A DNA stretch of 64,000 bases from Lithospermum erythrorhizon (taxonomy: Eukaryota > Streptophyta > Magnoliopsida > Boraginales > Boraginaceae). The notes below the pieces were generated by a model. That model did not search any database. It was not told the origin of the DNA and was given only the letters and a program-made list of their open reading frames with translations. Position 1 is the stretch's first letter; every line of letters begins with the position of its first letter. This document shows positions 25,101 through 38,679 of this stretch, one piece after another. Location of the stretch: NCBI GenBank assembly GCA_019722365.1, contig JADFUC010001328.1, positions 180,237 to 244,236 on the forward strand. The letters run 5' to 3'. Both the position numbers and the translations under genes were made by a program.

Positions 25101-28100
25101 CATCAGAAAACATGATTTCAGCAAAATGAAGGTGCACTTTGTAGCTACCCTCTCTCAGACAAAGACCATAATACTTTAGCCAATCAGGCGCAACTCGAGC
25201 AGTTCTATAGAAATCTGGCCCAGTTATATTTAGGGAAAAAGTATTTGTTGCAATATAGCCTGCTCTAGTATTATCCATATAAACTCCACCGCTGCTGTAA
25301 GCCCATCTCTGCCCAGATGCATAAAAGTGTGATGGGCCCTCATTTGTCGTGTCCTCTTCATATATGTTTCTATCAATTGTAATTCTGTCTCCTCCACAAT
25401 TTATGAATAATGAATAATCTGCACATATAGTGGAAACCGAAGATTTAGATCACGATGATCATGATATTAAAATCTTACTACCTCCATCCCTAAATGATTT
25501 TCCAGTTTTTTTTCAATTTTAACACACATAAGTTTGATTGAACCAAAAGTATCATGTTAATAGAAAATATATTCGACTATCTTTTCAGATATTTTTTGTC
25601 AAATACTATGCAATGTCTACAAAAATATTTGTGTTCAAAATTAATAAAGCCAAGCATCAGAACTCAAAACTGGACAATTTTTTAGGGATGGAAGGAGTGT
25701 TTTCTAAAGTAGCATTGTTGGAAGGTTACTTATAGGATCATCACTGCAAGAAAGATCCCTTTGTGCACACCAAGAGTTTCTGAAATGCAAAAACATTGTC
25801 TCTAACCATCAACAAAGTAATAAGTGCTGATAGTTGCCGGCTTTATTCAATTTATAAGAATAATATTGTGAAAAAAGAAACTCACGAGTTCACGGACGTT
25901 GACAGACTAGAGACTTTATTCCTGTACAAGAACAATTACTTTCAGTGGCATGGATTTTAGCAGGTTAGTGTGATCTTAGGATGAAGAGAAGCTTACACAT
26001 TGCTCGAAGTGCAGCTAAGGGTAGATGGTGCCGTAAAATTGTTATAAGACACATCACTGCAAAGAATATCAGAATGTCAAGAACTGAAACCAAGAGGATG
26101 TGCAGTACTATAAAATTCAAAATGATCAAGCTGAGACCCCCAATAAAGAGATCAAAAAACGTCTTGCAAGATTACCTAAAATATGGCAATAACAGTGATG
26201 ATGGTATCTCAGACGAAAAACACTTACATATTCTCATTGCTGTTCAATATCCAGACAGGTATCTCACCAGAAAGAGAATTATGTCCCAGAAACCTGCATT
26301 ATGGAATTTTAGATCCTCTTACAAATCATAAAAATGAACTCTGAACTGATATAGTTTTATAAGAGGTGGCTACTACTCACATATAATTTATGCCAGTCAA
26401 GTCTTGAAATGTTTGTGGAATTGGACCATTCAATTGGTTGTAGCTCAAATCTCTGCATGTTAGTGTTTCATATATCTTAATAAGTACATGACATAAAAAA
26501 GAAAAAGCAAAAACTTACATCCTCCCGAATGAAAAATTTGGCATATAGGCTGCATACTACCCAATCACCCGCACCCCGCTTAGGCAGGAGCTTCTTTAGA
26601 GACGTTGAGCCTATTAATGTATGGGAAGTTGAAAAAAAATCCTTCAGAAGGATAACATGTGAAGTCAGTACCTCATGTTTCGGTCTTTTGGATTCTTTTT
26701 TTTCAATGAAATCTTAGAATGTAGAGACATAATTGTTTTAGGAAGACTGACGAGTTTATATAGATATATGATTTGAGAAATGCTCTATGGTCCAAAGACA
26801 ATCTGCAAAGTAAATAGACCCATCCTGAGAACCATTTTTTCCATTATGAACAATTGAGTTCGAAAGTTTGCATAGGTCTTATTAAACGTCAATCGGCTGA
26901 AAATTCTCATGCAAAAAACATGGAAAAATTATCTTTAAGGATAAGTGATAGGAAACTTGGTTGATCATTTAGATATGTTCTGCGACTACTCACAATTATA
27001 GGAAGCACACTTACAGAGATTTTAATAATGTCAATTCTCCAATGGAGTTAGGAATTGGGCCAACGATTGAGGAGTTTCTTAGTGACCTGCATCAAAGAAT
27101 TTAGTTGAATGTTTGATATGAAATTAAGTTGAAACTCGAAACCAATACAATTTTACTCCCAATGGCAAAGTCTCAGAGTTATGCTCACAATCTCTCCAGG
27201 CTTTTCATGTCTGTCAGATTAGGAAATGCTAAAGTTGATCCAGTAAGTCCGGTAATCCTCCTGAAATGAAATAACAAGGAAAAGCATACTCCTGATTACA
27301 AAAATAAGATAATATCAACAAATTAGGTTACAATTTTCATTTGCCTATTCATTAAGGCCATTGATATAAAGAGCGCTAGGGAAGCGGAAATGAACTCACA
27401 GTTCTTTTAAGTTTTTCAACAGCTCTATCGTGGATGGAATGGGACCATCCATTCCTGTGCCTTGCAAATCCCTGCGGACAACACAGTTAAAGTTCGGATC
27501 ATGATAATTCAAGCATGATCAGGAGAAAAAATAACAGCAAATGTCTTGAAGATACTCACAAACGTTCCATTAATGTCCAGTTTCCGATAAAAGCGGGTAT
27601 CCTTCCTGTCATACTGCTTCCATCTATCCTACTGAAAAGAATTCAACGACTTTCAAACTATATTAGCAAATGAAGGCTCAAAAAATCTAGTAGCTACATT
27701 ATCTGAAAATATTTTTCACGTACAAATTTGTCAGGTTCCTTAACTTGCTGAATGACTCCGGTATAGTTCCAGTGAAATTGTTTGCAGAAAGTAGTCTAGA
27801 AGAATGTGTTCAGATTAGCAACAGGTTTATCAAAGAACAAAGCATATCATAAGTATGTACCTAGGACTAGTTTTCAACACAAACAGAAGAATTACGATAT
27901 AAGTTCCAATGCCAATGAACAAAACGGCTCAAGATAAAGCAATTTCGTTCTCTCTTTTGCAAGAAATGCATCTCTGTAAGAGTATTGTCTACCATCTGAA
28001 TCTTTTTTTATATCACAAACATGTGTATTTATTTAAGGTACTAATAGGGAAGACTAATTAATTATAGGGTGAAGTATCAAATATGGTAAGTAGACTTACA

Positions 28101-30405
28101 ATCTCTTCAAGTTACTCAAATTCCCAATTTCTTCGGGGAGAGGTCCCTCGAGCTGATTATCTTCCAAAAGCCTAAGTTCAATGAAGTTTTTTGTAAAAAT
28201 CTATAAGAAATTATTTTGACCTGCAATTTGTTTAATGTTTAATACTTACAGATGCTCCAAAGTCGCAATGTTGCCTATTTCCTTAGGTATAGGTCCACTT
28301 ATACGATTTCCTATGAGTGACCTGCAATGAGAAATAGCATGAACATAACCAAGTAAAAATGAACAATGAAAATGGATGCAGATAAAAGTAGTTTGAACTT
28401 ACAGAAAAGTTAGCGGAATCCGAGTGATAGCTAAAGGAATTGATCCATTAAAATAGTTGCGAGTGAGCTCCCTGCAAGAAACAAAGGAACAAATTTCATT
28501 AACTCACTTGTATTATTGTTGACATCCCTTTATGTCGATATTTTTCAACCAGAAGCTCATGGAATAACAAGTCATTAGTATCACGAAATGGCAGTAAGAT
28601 AAACCCCTGACATCTTGTTATACTTCAAGAAAACTATTCGAACCAATGACAATAATTATGACTCAAAATAGAGAATATTAAGATTTAAGACTGATTTGTT
28701 AAAATGATAAAAGTTACTTACAGTTCTGTCAGACGAGTTAGATTTGCAAATTCTTCAGGCAAAACTCCAGTCAAGCTGAGACCCTTGAGCTGACTGTAGC
28801 ATTTAAGTAAGACAAATTGGAAAAAAAGGCACCATCTTCAGTAATCTAACTGAAACTTACTAGAGGTGGTCAACATCGTGAAGCATTGTTATCATAATTC
28901 TAGGAGAACAAAAAAAAAGAGGACCATACATGTTGGTTACATGGCAAACTGTGTTATTGCAGGCACATGTTACACCGCTTAGAATATCATCTGGAACGAC
29001 GGTCCTGTTCAAGCTTCCATCATTACAAGAGCTAGGGGAGACGGTCCAATAATCGATTTTTAGCTTGGATGATATCGATTGAAGAACTTGAACTGGAAAA
29101 CAAGCATCAACAGATTACATTAAAATCATGGGATAGAAATAAAACAAAAAGAAAATAAGAAACAAAATAGTGAAACTTATTCCCCATGTTTACTCTTTTG
29201 ACGAAATGCAACAAACTCTCTAAACTTATCAAAAATAAATGTGGTTTTTACAAGTACTACTTGACCTGGTGAATATAAACCATTCAACTGAACATCATTA
29301 ATATTAGCAGCAAGAAACAAAACCACACTTTCAACTGGATGACACTTATTCATTAGCGATTAGTAAATGTAATCGATAAAAGAAGTTGTCACTATTAAAA
29401 GTCATACAGAATCTGGTTCACTTAACTATATTACCATGCCCCAATGCCTTTGAAGAGGCTCTCGCCTAAGCGGGGTAAAAGCATCAATCAACATTAATGT
29501 TTACTTTTAAATAATAAACATCAGAAGATGGTAGTTGACTAAAGCCAAATCATTCAAAAACAGCTAATCACTTCATTTTCACATTATGTACTCCAGCCAC
29601 CACCCAGTCAATATTTTCTTTCATAAACTATACTTTATTAAATCAATCAATGATTGTATCTATAAAATAATCCATTCAAACACTAACAATGGAATTCTTT
29701 TAATGATTTTATCATACTTTTGTCTACATTCATAAAATCCCCCATAATTCTTGAATTTAAATATTCCATCTAATGCAATTGAATGTTTCAATAATATGTG
29801 AATGTTTGAACAAATCTACAATTTAGAAGTTCTTGCATGTGGATGAAGTTCATATGATCATATCAATTCATTTGGACTTCCCTCTTTACATAACTTCAAC
29901 ATCCAAAATTAATTATCGTACTATATCTGTACAATATTACAAGTTGTACCAATTATCAACCTCATATAATTTCTACTCAGATAGAAGAGTATATATATTG
30001 GACATAATATCACAATAAAATTCAACAACACAATCAATGGATAAAAATACAAACTTAGTATTGCCTCCATCTCAAAAAAGATTGCCTACTTTGATTTTCG
30101 ATGGTCAAAATTAACTAACTTCGTAGCTTTAATTGGTTTTTTTGGACCAAATAGGCATGTAAAATATGTTGGAAATATCATATTTTGATATATTTTTCAT
30201 CAAATATTGAACGACACGTACAAAAAAAATTGAGTGCAAAATTTAAAATGACGACCATCATTATTCATGAAATGTAACTGAAAATGAAGAAGAAAAAAAA
30301 AACAGTACCTTCATCATCAGGCAAAGTACCTTGTTGGGCAGAAGTAAAACTACCCAAAAAGCAATTCAAACTGAAGAACACAAAAGCAATGATTCTGAAA
30401 CACAT
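22133..30405 (-). CDS. LRR-malectin receptor-like kinase (LRR VIII-2 type), 23 exons
   Basis: Exons on the minus strand, 5' to 3': 30309-30405, 28930-29092, 28722-28793, 28403-28471, 28250-28321, 28100-28171, 27724-27795, 27560-27631, 27400-27471, 27189-27260, 27015-27086, 26381-26452, 26228-26293, 25997-26056, 25885-25920, 25745-25779, 25051-25418, 24680-24908, 24323-24441, 23642-23852, 23329-23566, 22822-22972, 22133-22564. They sum to 2922 bases, 973 codons plus stop, with all phases matching. A signal peptide (residues 1-25) is followed by an LRR N-terminal cap and LRRs on eight 72-base and a few near-72-base exons, then a malectin domain (about 392-555). The kinase has GEGGFG (621), Lys 642, HRD (738-740, RD type), DFG (758-760) and APE. 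Relatives are plasma-membrane receptors of the At1g53430 group; the ligand is unknown. Odd: after GKGTTAIP the usual RGVYGP linker and half the membrane span are missing, leaving [11 protein letters not shown] (566-576). Confidence 0.92.
25476..25699. mobile_element. Stowaway MITE in receptor-kinase intron 16
   Basis: Left end TACTACCTCCATCCCTAAAT; right end, read on the other strand, CACTCCTTCCATCCCTAAAA. The match continues to a shared TTTTCCAG / TTGTCCAG. TA target sites are degenerate on the right. The 224-bp length and lack of coding capacity fit the family. It lies between the exons at 25418 and 25745 and leaves both splice sites intact. Confidence 0.8.
26537..26620 (+). mobile_element. 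SINE tail fragment in receptor-kinase intron 11
   Basis: ATAGGCTGCATACTACCCAA then CACCCGCACCCCGCTTAGGC and AGGAGCTTC. This is the same 3' module as the copies at 20095, 21725 and 29441. It is antisense to the host gene. Confidence 0.55.
29441..29480 (-). mobile_element. SINE tail fragment in receptor-kinase intron 1
   Basis: Read on the minus strand: TACCCCGCTTAGGCGAGAGC then CTCTTCAAAGGCATTGGGGC. It shares the CCCCGCTTAGGCG..AGC core and the CATTGGG tail with the other three copies. Only the last 40 or so bases of the family consensus remain. Confidence 0.5.
30058..30275. mobile_element. Stowaway-type MITE remnant in receptor-kinase intron 1
   Basis: The left terminus TTGCCTCCATCTCAAAAAAG followed by ATTGCCTAC is a typical Stowaway start. 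No matching inverted right end was found before the exon at 30309, so the copy is truncated or eroded and the right border is approximate. Confidence 0.4.
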
Positions 30406-32194
30406 GCCAATGAAGTTGGTTTTTCAAGAAATGATGAAAAAATGATTGGTCAACCTCGTCACAATTGTACCATAGTAGTTCTGCAAGAGAAACTGCTTTA
30501 TAATTTGTCAGAAAGATTAATATATATATAAATATATTATATATATTATATATATAACATACAATATGATAAATATATATATATGAATTATAGGACAAAA
30601 ATGTTTATTTATTGAATGTGATTGTTGTGCACAAAATGAGATTATGGAGAGATATTGTTATGCCGGCTGTGTCTATAAAGACAGTAAAAGAGGGGGACAA
30701 GGAAGGGCGTGAAGAAGCTTCGCTGGTTTGATTTTTACACTTTATATATATGCAAATATTTGAATCCAACCGGAAACTAAAATCAAGCTTTTTCTAGTGA
30801 ATAATTTCTTTTAACTATATAATTAGTTGATTGATAATTTAATAAAAAATGTAGCTAAAAAATTACATTGACAATATATATAAGTTATTACTTTCTATAC
30901 TGTAAATATAAAGATTTTTATAACAAAAAATGGAAAGCGACAAGAAAGTTTAACAAAGCCGAAAGATATATTTTTAGTATCTCTTATATGTTGTGTCTTC
31001 GATTTTACATAGTTATAGATTATGATTCGCCATATTTTGTCGGTAATTAATCCTGGCCCCGATCCATGTTCAGCCAAGCTGACTTCACCGACTCTGTGGC
31101 TGAAATGAATCATGCAAATGGCCATACTTTTGGCTTTATCAATTGATTCGCCTATAGCCTTCCTTTAGCGAATACGATCTCCTAGCCGCTGAAAGCTACG
31201 GCGACGACCACGTACACTGATACTTAAGCTAAGAATGCACAGCGAGTAAAATTACTAAGAGCTCTCATATTACCTCAAATGAGCAAACCAGATCGATATT
31301 TATCGCAAGATAAGACAAGACATATTCCTGTGACTTAAACCGAGTCAACATTCCCGTGACAACTGTAGCTGAACTGTTGTAGTACTGATCCATCATGAGT
31401 GGACTGTTCATTTCCATATAACTTGCTTAATATATATACACTTAAGACAAGCATTATTTTACCCATATCAGATTTAGTTACATTAAAAAATACATACATA
31501 TGGTATTCATAATACATGGCATATATACAATTCATTAAAATAAAGAGATAAAAGGAAGATATAAGATTTTATCCGGTATTAAGACGTCATGAATCATTTA
31601 AATAAGAATCGAAGAAATAATCATCGGTAAAAAATCTCATATACTATTAGTCAATCCGACGTTAAAAGGTGTTTTACAAACCTTGATATATTATGAGTTT
31701 ATGACTATTACCTTTTGACTTGATCAAACCAAGTGAACTAAATAAAGAAAAAACAACAAACAACAAGACACAATTGAGGTTAATAAATTAAATTGAATGT
31801 GGTCAATAATACATGAAATATATATTAATTCATAGTAGTTGAACACACCTTTCTCTTAAGTTGATGGCTTTTGGGTTTGAATGTTCTTTTTTCATTTTAT
31901 TAATCAGTAAAGTAGTCGTAATTAGTTGAGGTTTTTGGAATGAGTCAAAGAGGCGACCGGTCTTTTATGTATATAATTATCGAACACAGATGTCACATAT
32001 AATATAAATGAATAAATGAATAATTAGGGAATGGGTCCTTGTCGTATAGGTTTTAGTTAAACATCATCATCAGAATATTCGAAATGATATCCAATAACAT
32101 CAATTAATTGTATAGTCTAGTCCAAATAATGTTTCAATTACCGTCTAGTCCATATACATGTATATGCAGTTTATGGAGATGGTGGGATTCTTCT
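30406..32194. other. 5' flank of the receptor kinase and intergenic DNA
   Basis: Nothing coding was recognised. A GC-richer patch at about 31050-31220 stands out from its surroundings but has no frame I can assign. The region would include the receptor-kinase promoter. Confidence 0.4.
30519..30584. repeat. imperfect (TA)n tract upstream of the receptor kinase
   Basis: Alternating TA runs broken by AA/TT pairs lie about 115-180 bases upstream of the ATG. It could supply TATA-like elements, but as a simple repeat it says nothing definite. Confidence 0.7.
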
Positions 32195-32560
32195 CCAAAT
32201 TCTTTCCGCCTTTCATTCGGAGTTGATGGCTTTTTATGATAGGCTCAGGCTGTGTTCGGACCTGGATTGCAACATGTGATCATCGAGACGGATTTCATGC
32301 AGATCATTGATTGTGTACTAAACAAATGGTGGCTGCCCCAATTATCCTATAGATTAAAAATTTACTTGATCGGTATCAACAAGCATAATATTTAGCATGA
32401 AACCCGCTACGAGGCAAATATCGTTACAAATTGGTTGGCAAACAAGCTATTGAAAAGGAAGGGATACTTGCTTGATTCTCGACCAACTCACTTTGACATT
32501 TCCGTGACTCTCATGGCCTGGGCTGATAGAGCAAATTCCTTACATTAAATACAAACATTA
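32195..32560 (+). pseudogene. Orphan LINE RNase H domain fragment
   Basis: Translation from about 32222 gives an RVT_3-type RNase H pattern: ELMAFYDRLRLCSDL, then VIIETDFMQIIDCV, then a spacer and YEANIVTNWLANKLLKRKGY, ending ADRANSLH. The order (Glu in an ELMA helix, Asp in IETD, then a ..REAN..ADWLA-like block) is the C-terminal domain of plant L1-type LINEs. At least one in-frame stop interrupts it (about 32394). No reverse transcriptase precedes it. A large CACTA element begins immediately downstream. Confidence 0.6.
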
Positions 32561-35500
32561 AATTTTGATTTTTGTTGTTTTCAATTGTTTCGATTTTCTT
32601 CTCACAGTGTGATTACCAGAGAATACTCACCTCAAACGCTGACGCAGAAAATTCGACTCCAAATTTAGAGTTGGTCCGGGAGCCCGGATAGAAGGCCGTG
32701 TTTTTTACTTTGCCCGAATACTAAATCGTGCTTTATACGAAATTTGGGCTTGCAACGACATGAAGTCGGGAGGAAACAAATTTTTAAAAAGAAATCAAAA
32801 TATAAAATAAAATAAGACTCGACTCCGCACTGCCTAACGCTTTATTATGTATGACTTTTTAGCTACGGTTTAACGCCTAGTCATTTAATATATATTAACC
32901 GATAAAAAATAATTATCAAATAAAAAATATACTCATCTCCTTCCCGACTTCATTTCAAACACGTATTCAATTCAAACACCCCCCCCAAAACTCTGAACCC
33001 ATCAAGAACCCCACCCCCACCCCCAACAGAATCAAGCCTCCTCTCACTCGACAAGAACCTACCCTTCTCTCACTGGCTAAAGAACCCACCACCACCCCCT
33101 CCTCTCACTGATTCGACAACCGCCTAATCGAAGCAGCTAAACCCCCACCACCCACCCCTCCTCTACACCGACATGTTTAGATTCTCATCCTCCCGTGTTA
33201 TATTGTGTTTTCTTTTCAGTTAATAATTCATCAATTATATTTTCTCATATGTTATATTCGAAGTTCGACGAGTAGTTAATTTTATTTTGATGAGCTTCTT
33301 TATATTTATTTTTCATTTTCTAGGTTTTCTATTCCATTTTAATTTGTATTACCCAAATGCATTTGGACATATTTTTGTTATTATTAGTTATAATTAATTA
33401 TTCCATTACTCATTTATTTAATGATGCACACAGTTGTGATTAAGTGGAAGACCAAAATTTATGCAGAATTGTTGGTTAGATCAATGACATAATTCGGTCA
33501 GGCATTGACTTTGTTACAAAGTCAAAGGCCTCACAAATAGTCTAATATTGTACCATTAGTTGAACTCCAATTTCCATAAGATAATAAATAAATTTCGTAT
33601 AAGATGATGAAAGAGGGATAAATTGTTCCAGTATTAAAAATTTTCATTATTTGATTTTCATCTTTTGTTAAGAATGTGTTCTTGAAAATGGTTGTGCACA
33701 AATTTACTTCGAAGTCATATGTTTCAACTATTTCTAAACTATATTTTCCTTTATTATTAGTTATACTTTTTTGCTTATTTTAAAAAACTTTCTTAGCTTT
33801 AGAAATCAAATTGAGTAAATGTTTTACCTACTTGAATAGTTGATAGTTGTCGTTTTGATTCACGCTATATCTCTGCTGTCTGGTGCTAACTGTGGGTAGT
33901 ACCTTGAAAGATAAGTGAGTCATGATGTGGATTTTGTTTCTTCATTGTTTCACATTTGCATGCTATCGTTTGAGCTCAATTTCTTTAGTATTTCTTGTTC
34001 TAATCACACTACTTAGATAATTGGTATTATGGTAATCAAACCGTAATTGGTTTATCAGGTATGGATTTCAATAATGTTGCTAAGGAAAAAGAAAAATCCA
34101 TTGTTTGTAGTAATTGAACAATCCTAATTCAATACTGAAATATATTATAGTAGTTTTTTTTTTCCTAATTTGGCACGTTTCTACCTTTCTGGTCATAGTC
34201 AGGTTATTATCAATAATTTAGAAGAGATTCACGCTACCAATTTAAAAGTTTTAATCGTGTTTATTTGATTATCGATTATTAATTATCGAAAGTGAATTTC
34301 TTTATGTATATTTCAAAATGACTTAAAATTTAAACCTTTAACTGCAGAAGAAATCCGCTTCATATCCTAATTGAACATAATTGAAACATAGTACTTGAAG
34401 AAAAGCTTTCAGTCTATTTTGGCATGTCAAGAAATCTATTGTGAAAGATAATTTGTAGTCAAAAAATTAATTGTGATTATTGATTATTTAATGTGATTAT
34501 TGATTGTTTATTGAATTAGTAAAGATTGTTAGTTCAATTAGATTGTTGATTTGTTATTGATTGTTTATCGATAAATTTTTCTAATGTTTTGGCTAAAGGA
34601 GCCGGTATATGTAGAATACAGCAAAATTCTAGCTCCAAAAAAGGCTTTGTGGTCGGGAATTCGGTATTCAGATAAGAAGCTGGGACACTCCACCATCCTC
34701 ATAGGTAGAGCTCAAATTTTCCCCCCCCCCCGCACGACACGCTTGTTACACACGGGCCCGGAAACGTTCTCAAGCCCAGACCGACGACATCGACATCCAC
34801 GCCTTACTATGTCTTTTTGCTTCGGGTATTTGTACTGGGACGAACAGCAGAAGCCCTATTTGGACCCTCATTTTGATGATACTTGATTTAAGGATGGTGG
34901 ATAGGATCGACTAGGACGACTGTGAACGAAGAGACGCTAGCAGACGCCAAGGGAGGAGACGACTGCCCACCTGGCCGAGGTCCCCATGGCCAAAAGTCGG
35001 AGTTGTGGTATCCGCTAAGTAAATTCGTAAGTCCGTTAATATTGTCTAAATTGATTGAAATAGTTATATTTTTATTTATGTTATCTAACTTATTACTTTT
35101 ATTCTTTTTTAGGACATGCTGCGTGCCTGATGCTAAGAGGTTCTTCAGAGACAACATGTGTGGTTCTATCAAGTTTCTACATCGTACAAATCGACGACAT
35201 CTAGAAACGATTCAAAGTAAGGCAATTTTTGTTTGATTTAAAATTTGCTTAAAATATTTTTACCAAATAAAAGTTCAATTAAATTTTGTTTTATTTATCT
35301 TTTTGTGAGGTATATAAGATAAAGAACGGACATACGTTTACATGTTTTATTCTGTTTTGTAGACTGGCCGTAAGAAGCGGAGAAACTTTGATGACAACAA
35401 GAAGACTCTCGGCTGCACTAAATACTCGATCTAATTTACAGCCAGCCCAAAACAAGCGCATTCGACCAATCAAAATATCTCCCGCATTTAACTTCATGAT

Positions 35501-38500
35501 GAAAGGCCGGATCGCGACACGCATTTATCAAAATCACCGTAGCCTGGGGGCAGATGGCGCAACATCCATTCTTGGGAGTGTTTCAATAGTTGACCGATTG
35601 GGTGAGTGGTGTAAGAAAGAAATACTTTCTTTTTATTGTTTTTATTTAATTCAAGATTTTGTTTGAATTCTAATGCCATTAAAGTTTTTCATTTGTGTTT
35701 CAGAGAAAAGATCAAGAGGGGTTCACTATCGGGTATTCTTATGAAGATAAACAAGCATGGGCGCGATACCCTTTCGAGGAGATAGACGAAGTTTAGCGAC
35801 TAAATGGAGTTGGCTTAATTTTGTAAGTATATTTAATTTATTTGTTTATATATGCTTATTATTTATTTTTTAAATATCGAAAGTGTTTATTGTGAATGTC
35901 TAAATTCGGTGTGAAAGGACAAGCCTCGATTCCAGGCGTCGGGAGGATAGAAGTGATTTTCAGCCACCCCCCACTAAATAAGTGATTTTGGGGACTCCCC
36001 ACGGATGCCGCGGCGGCGGGTCAGTAAAGTGGAAGGGTCTTTGTGTCTGTGCTCCCTAGCACCGTTGCTTCGTGTTTGGTTTTGCTCACACCAAGAGTAG
36101 GTTCCCACCCACCTCGCCCACCGCCGAGCATAATTTTGTGAGCCAAAGTGACGGCAAGTGAGTGCGAATGATAAAGAAAGTGAGAGGAGAAGCAGAGCCC
36201 CTTGAGGAGTTGGTCACGGCCAAAGGGACAAGAACATTTAAAGCGTATGTCATAACGAGGCCGATTTGGCTACGCCATGCCTATGCGATGGGTTTAACAG
36301 CCAGACGCCGGGCGCTTCCAAAATGACCTGATGCTAGTCAACATCTATCACGGAAGCTCCACGACGACCGGGTTTTTGGCCCGCATGAGATAATGCACAC
36401 TAACCTCAAGACACGCCGATAATTAATCGAGTCACCGAGACCCATGTGATGCACCCATACTCCTGCTCTCGCACAACTTTAAAATTTCGCATTTATCCAA
36501 ATTCTACGATTTATATCTGGGCGGACTTTGATCGATCCATTTGTATTTGGATACATTTGGTACTGCTTATATATATTTGGTACTTTTTTCATATATACAT
36601 TTCTGCATTTTGTTTATATATACTGGTACTTTGGTCTGTCAGACAAGGCTGATTCATACATGTTGATTTGTATGTGTTTGTTTATATCCGCTTCTCAGAG
36701 TGTGTTGTCGGGTGCGTCAAGTGCTGCTACATTTGTTTTGGTGTGCTGAACCGTATTTTGTTATCTATTTTCTGTGTTTAACGAATGGCTAAGCCATCGG
36801 GAGCTGCCTGAGATCTAAGCTCAAATCCATTTCAAATGCGGGCATTGTGAATGGAGATTGTCCCAAATCCATTTGAAACCGAGACGTGGGTGCCCTGGTG
36901 TTATGCAAGAATCATGATGAGTCTGCCAGAGACAGTGTTGTTGGACGGAGACGTTCGGGAGACATTATCTTGAGTTTTGGAAAAGTTGGTCTTTCATATT
37001 CTTAAACTATCAGAACTCATTCCCATACGATACTTGTATTTATTTCACAAAAAATCAATCTTATATTGTGTTATAATATATTATATATTTTAAATCGACA
37101 TAACTAATAATAATATGTTATATATTGTCGATATTATGTTATAAGACAATCATAATTACATATACTATGATTACATTACATACATTTATGATTTATATTA
37201 TAAGTATTTATAGCTTCTTCACTAATTAATCTACCACGTTAACGTAGAGGTTGTAACTCTATATTGCTACGCGATATGTTCAAAAACATATCACATTGAA
37301 TCAATACATATCCACTAATTCACTTCATACAACATTATTGACAAATATCATATCTCCACTAACAATCGTGAATCAAAATTTGTTCAAAACCATAAAGTAA
37401 GAGTTCACACTACCAAAGTGGAGTCGCCGAGTCGCCCGCCTACCTCGCCACACTCTTTTTGTAGTTTCCAGATGAGACGGGTCTGCCTCCATCCCGTCTC
37501 CCCGATCGCTCTCGCAAAGAATTTTAAAAACAAAACCACTCCCAAATTTAATTCCATACGTTATTATTATAAACATTATTTATACCCCCATCACCACCCC
37601 GACATTCTTTTAGAGTCGGTATGGAGACGGGCCCGTCTCCAATTATTTTGCAGTAACTTTAAAAAATAGAACAAAATAGAAACAGAATGTGAGAAACATA
37701 ACACACCCCTCAACCAAAAACACTCTCTCCAGACTAAAAAACACCCCTCAACAAAAAACACTCTCCTTCACCAAAAAACACTATCCTCCACAATTTTAAA
37801 TTGAAGATTTTGCCCAATCATAGTGATAATTTAATAATCACCAATTTACTCCTAAGTTAGATTAGATATGTCATTGTTTTAATTTTTTCAATGCTTGCAA
37901 CCCAATTTAATTCCCAATAAATTTAGTTACAATGGCTCATGATCGTTTTGACGTATATTAATCAAGTATTCAAGCGATATCGTGGTGCTCGGGATGTATT
38001 TAATATATGCAAGATGTGTTAAAAATTCTATGGATGTCATTAAAATCATTTTTGGCCAATGACATTATGAGAACAAGATGTCCAAAGGTGAGGACAAAAT
38101 AGAAACGGTCGATAACAAATGAGGCCGTAGTTACATCTGATTGTTAACGATTTTACCAGGATACTCCACACGGGTCTATCATGGCGTAGAATTTTGCTCC
38201 TAATTTATTCCTCCCTCGAACGTTGGTTACGACGGCATGTTTGTTTATGATGAAGTGGTTACGCACTTAGCCGGTAATGTGGTTTTGAGAATAAATATAT
38301 GCATACGGTCAGTATTTTGTTTGAACATACGCATCAAAGCGAGACCACGCTTGAATTGGGACGCTCTACCACCGGGTTGTGGTAAGGAACTGGGCCAGAG
38401 GATAGTGCTAATACGACTTGTCAAGGTCAGAACCAAATTACATGGACGGTCAGACCGAATTTACTATTATCCATTACTACTCACCGGTTACCTCTAAAGT

Positions 38501-38679
38501 CCGAGTCGTGAATGTCGCAAGAATGTTTCCAACTGGTTTCTAATCACACAGACTCCGAATAATAATAGAGAACATACTGTGATGATTTTACGAGGCAAAA
38601 GATCGCTGACTCCTCCGCTCTTGCCCAAACGTAAAATACATGTCAGAAATAATTACATGTTGTTTTACAAAAGAGACCT

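Noticed and set aside
25981..26331. 116-codon plus-strand open frame
   Set aside because: It lies antisense across three receptor-kinase exons and introns, and is basic and featureless.
28855..28930. Alternative 3' end for receptor-kinase exon 2 at a GTAAGT near 28860
   Set aside because: Using it puts a stop codon in frame (about 28863). The GTATGG donor at 28929 joins the next exon in phase and restores the family pattern.
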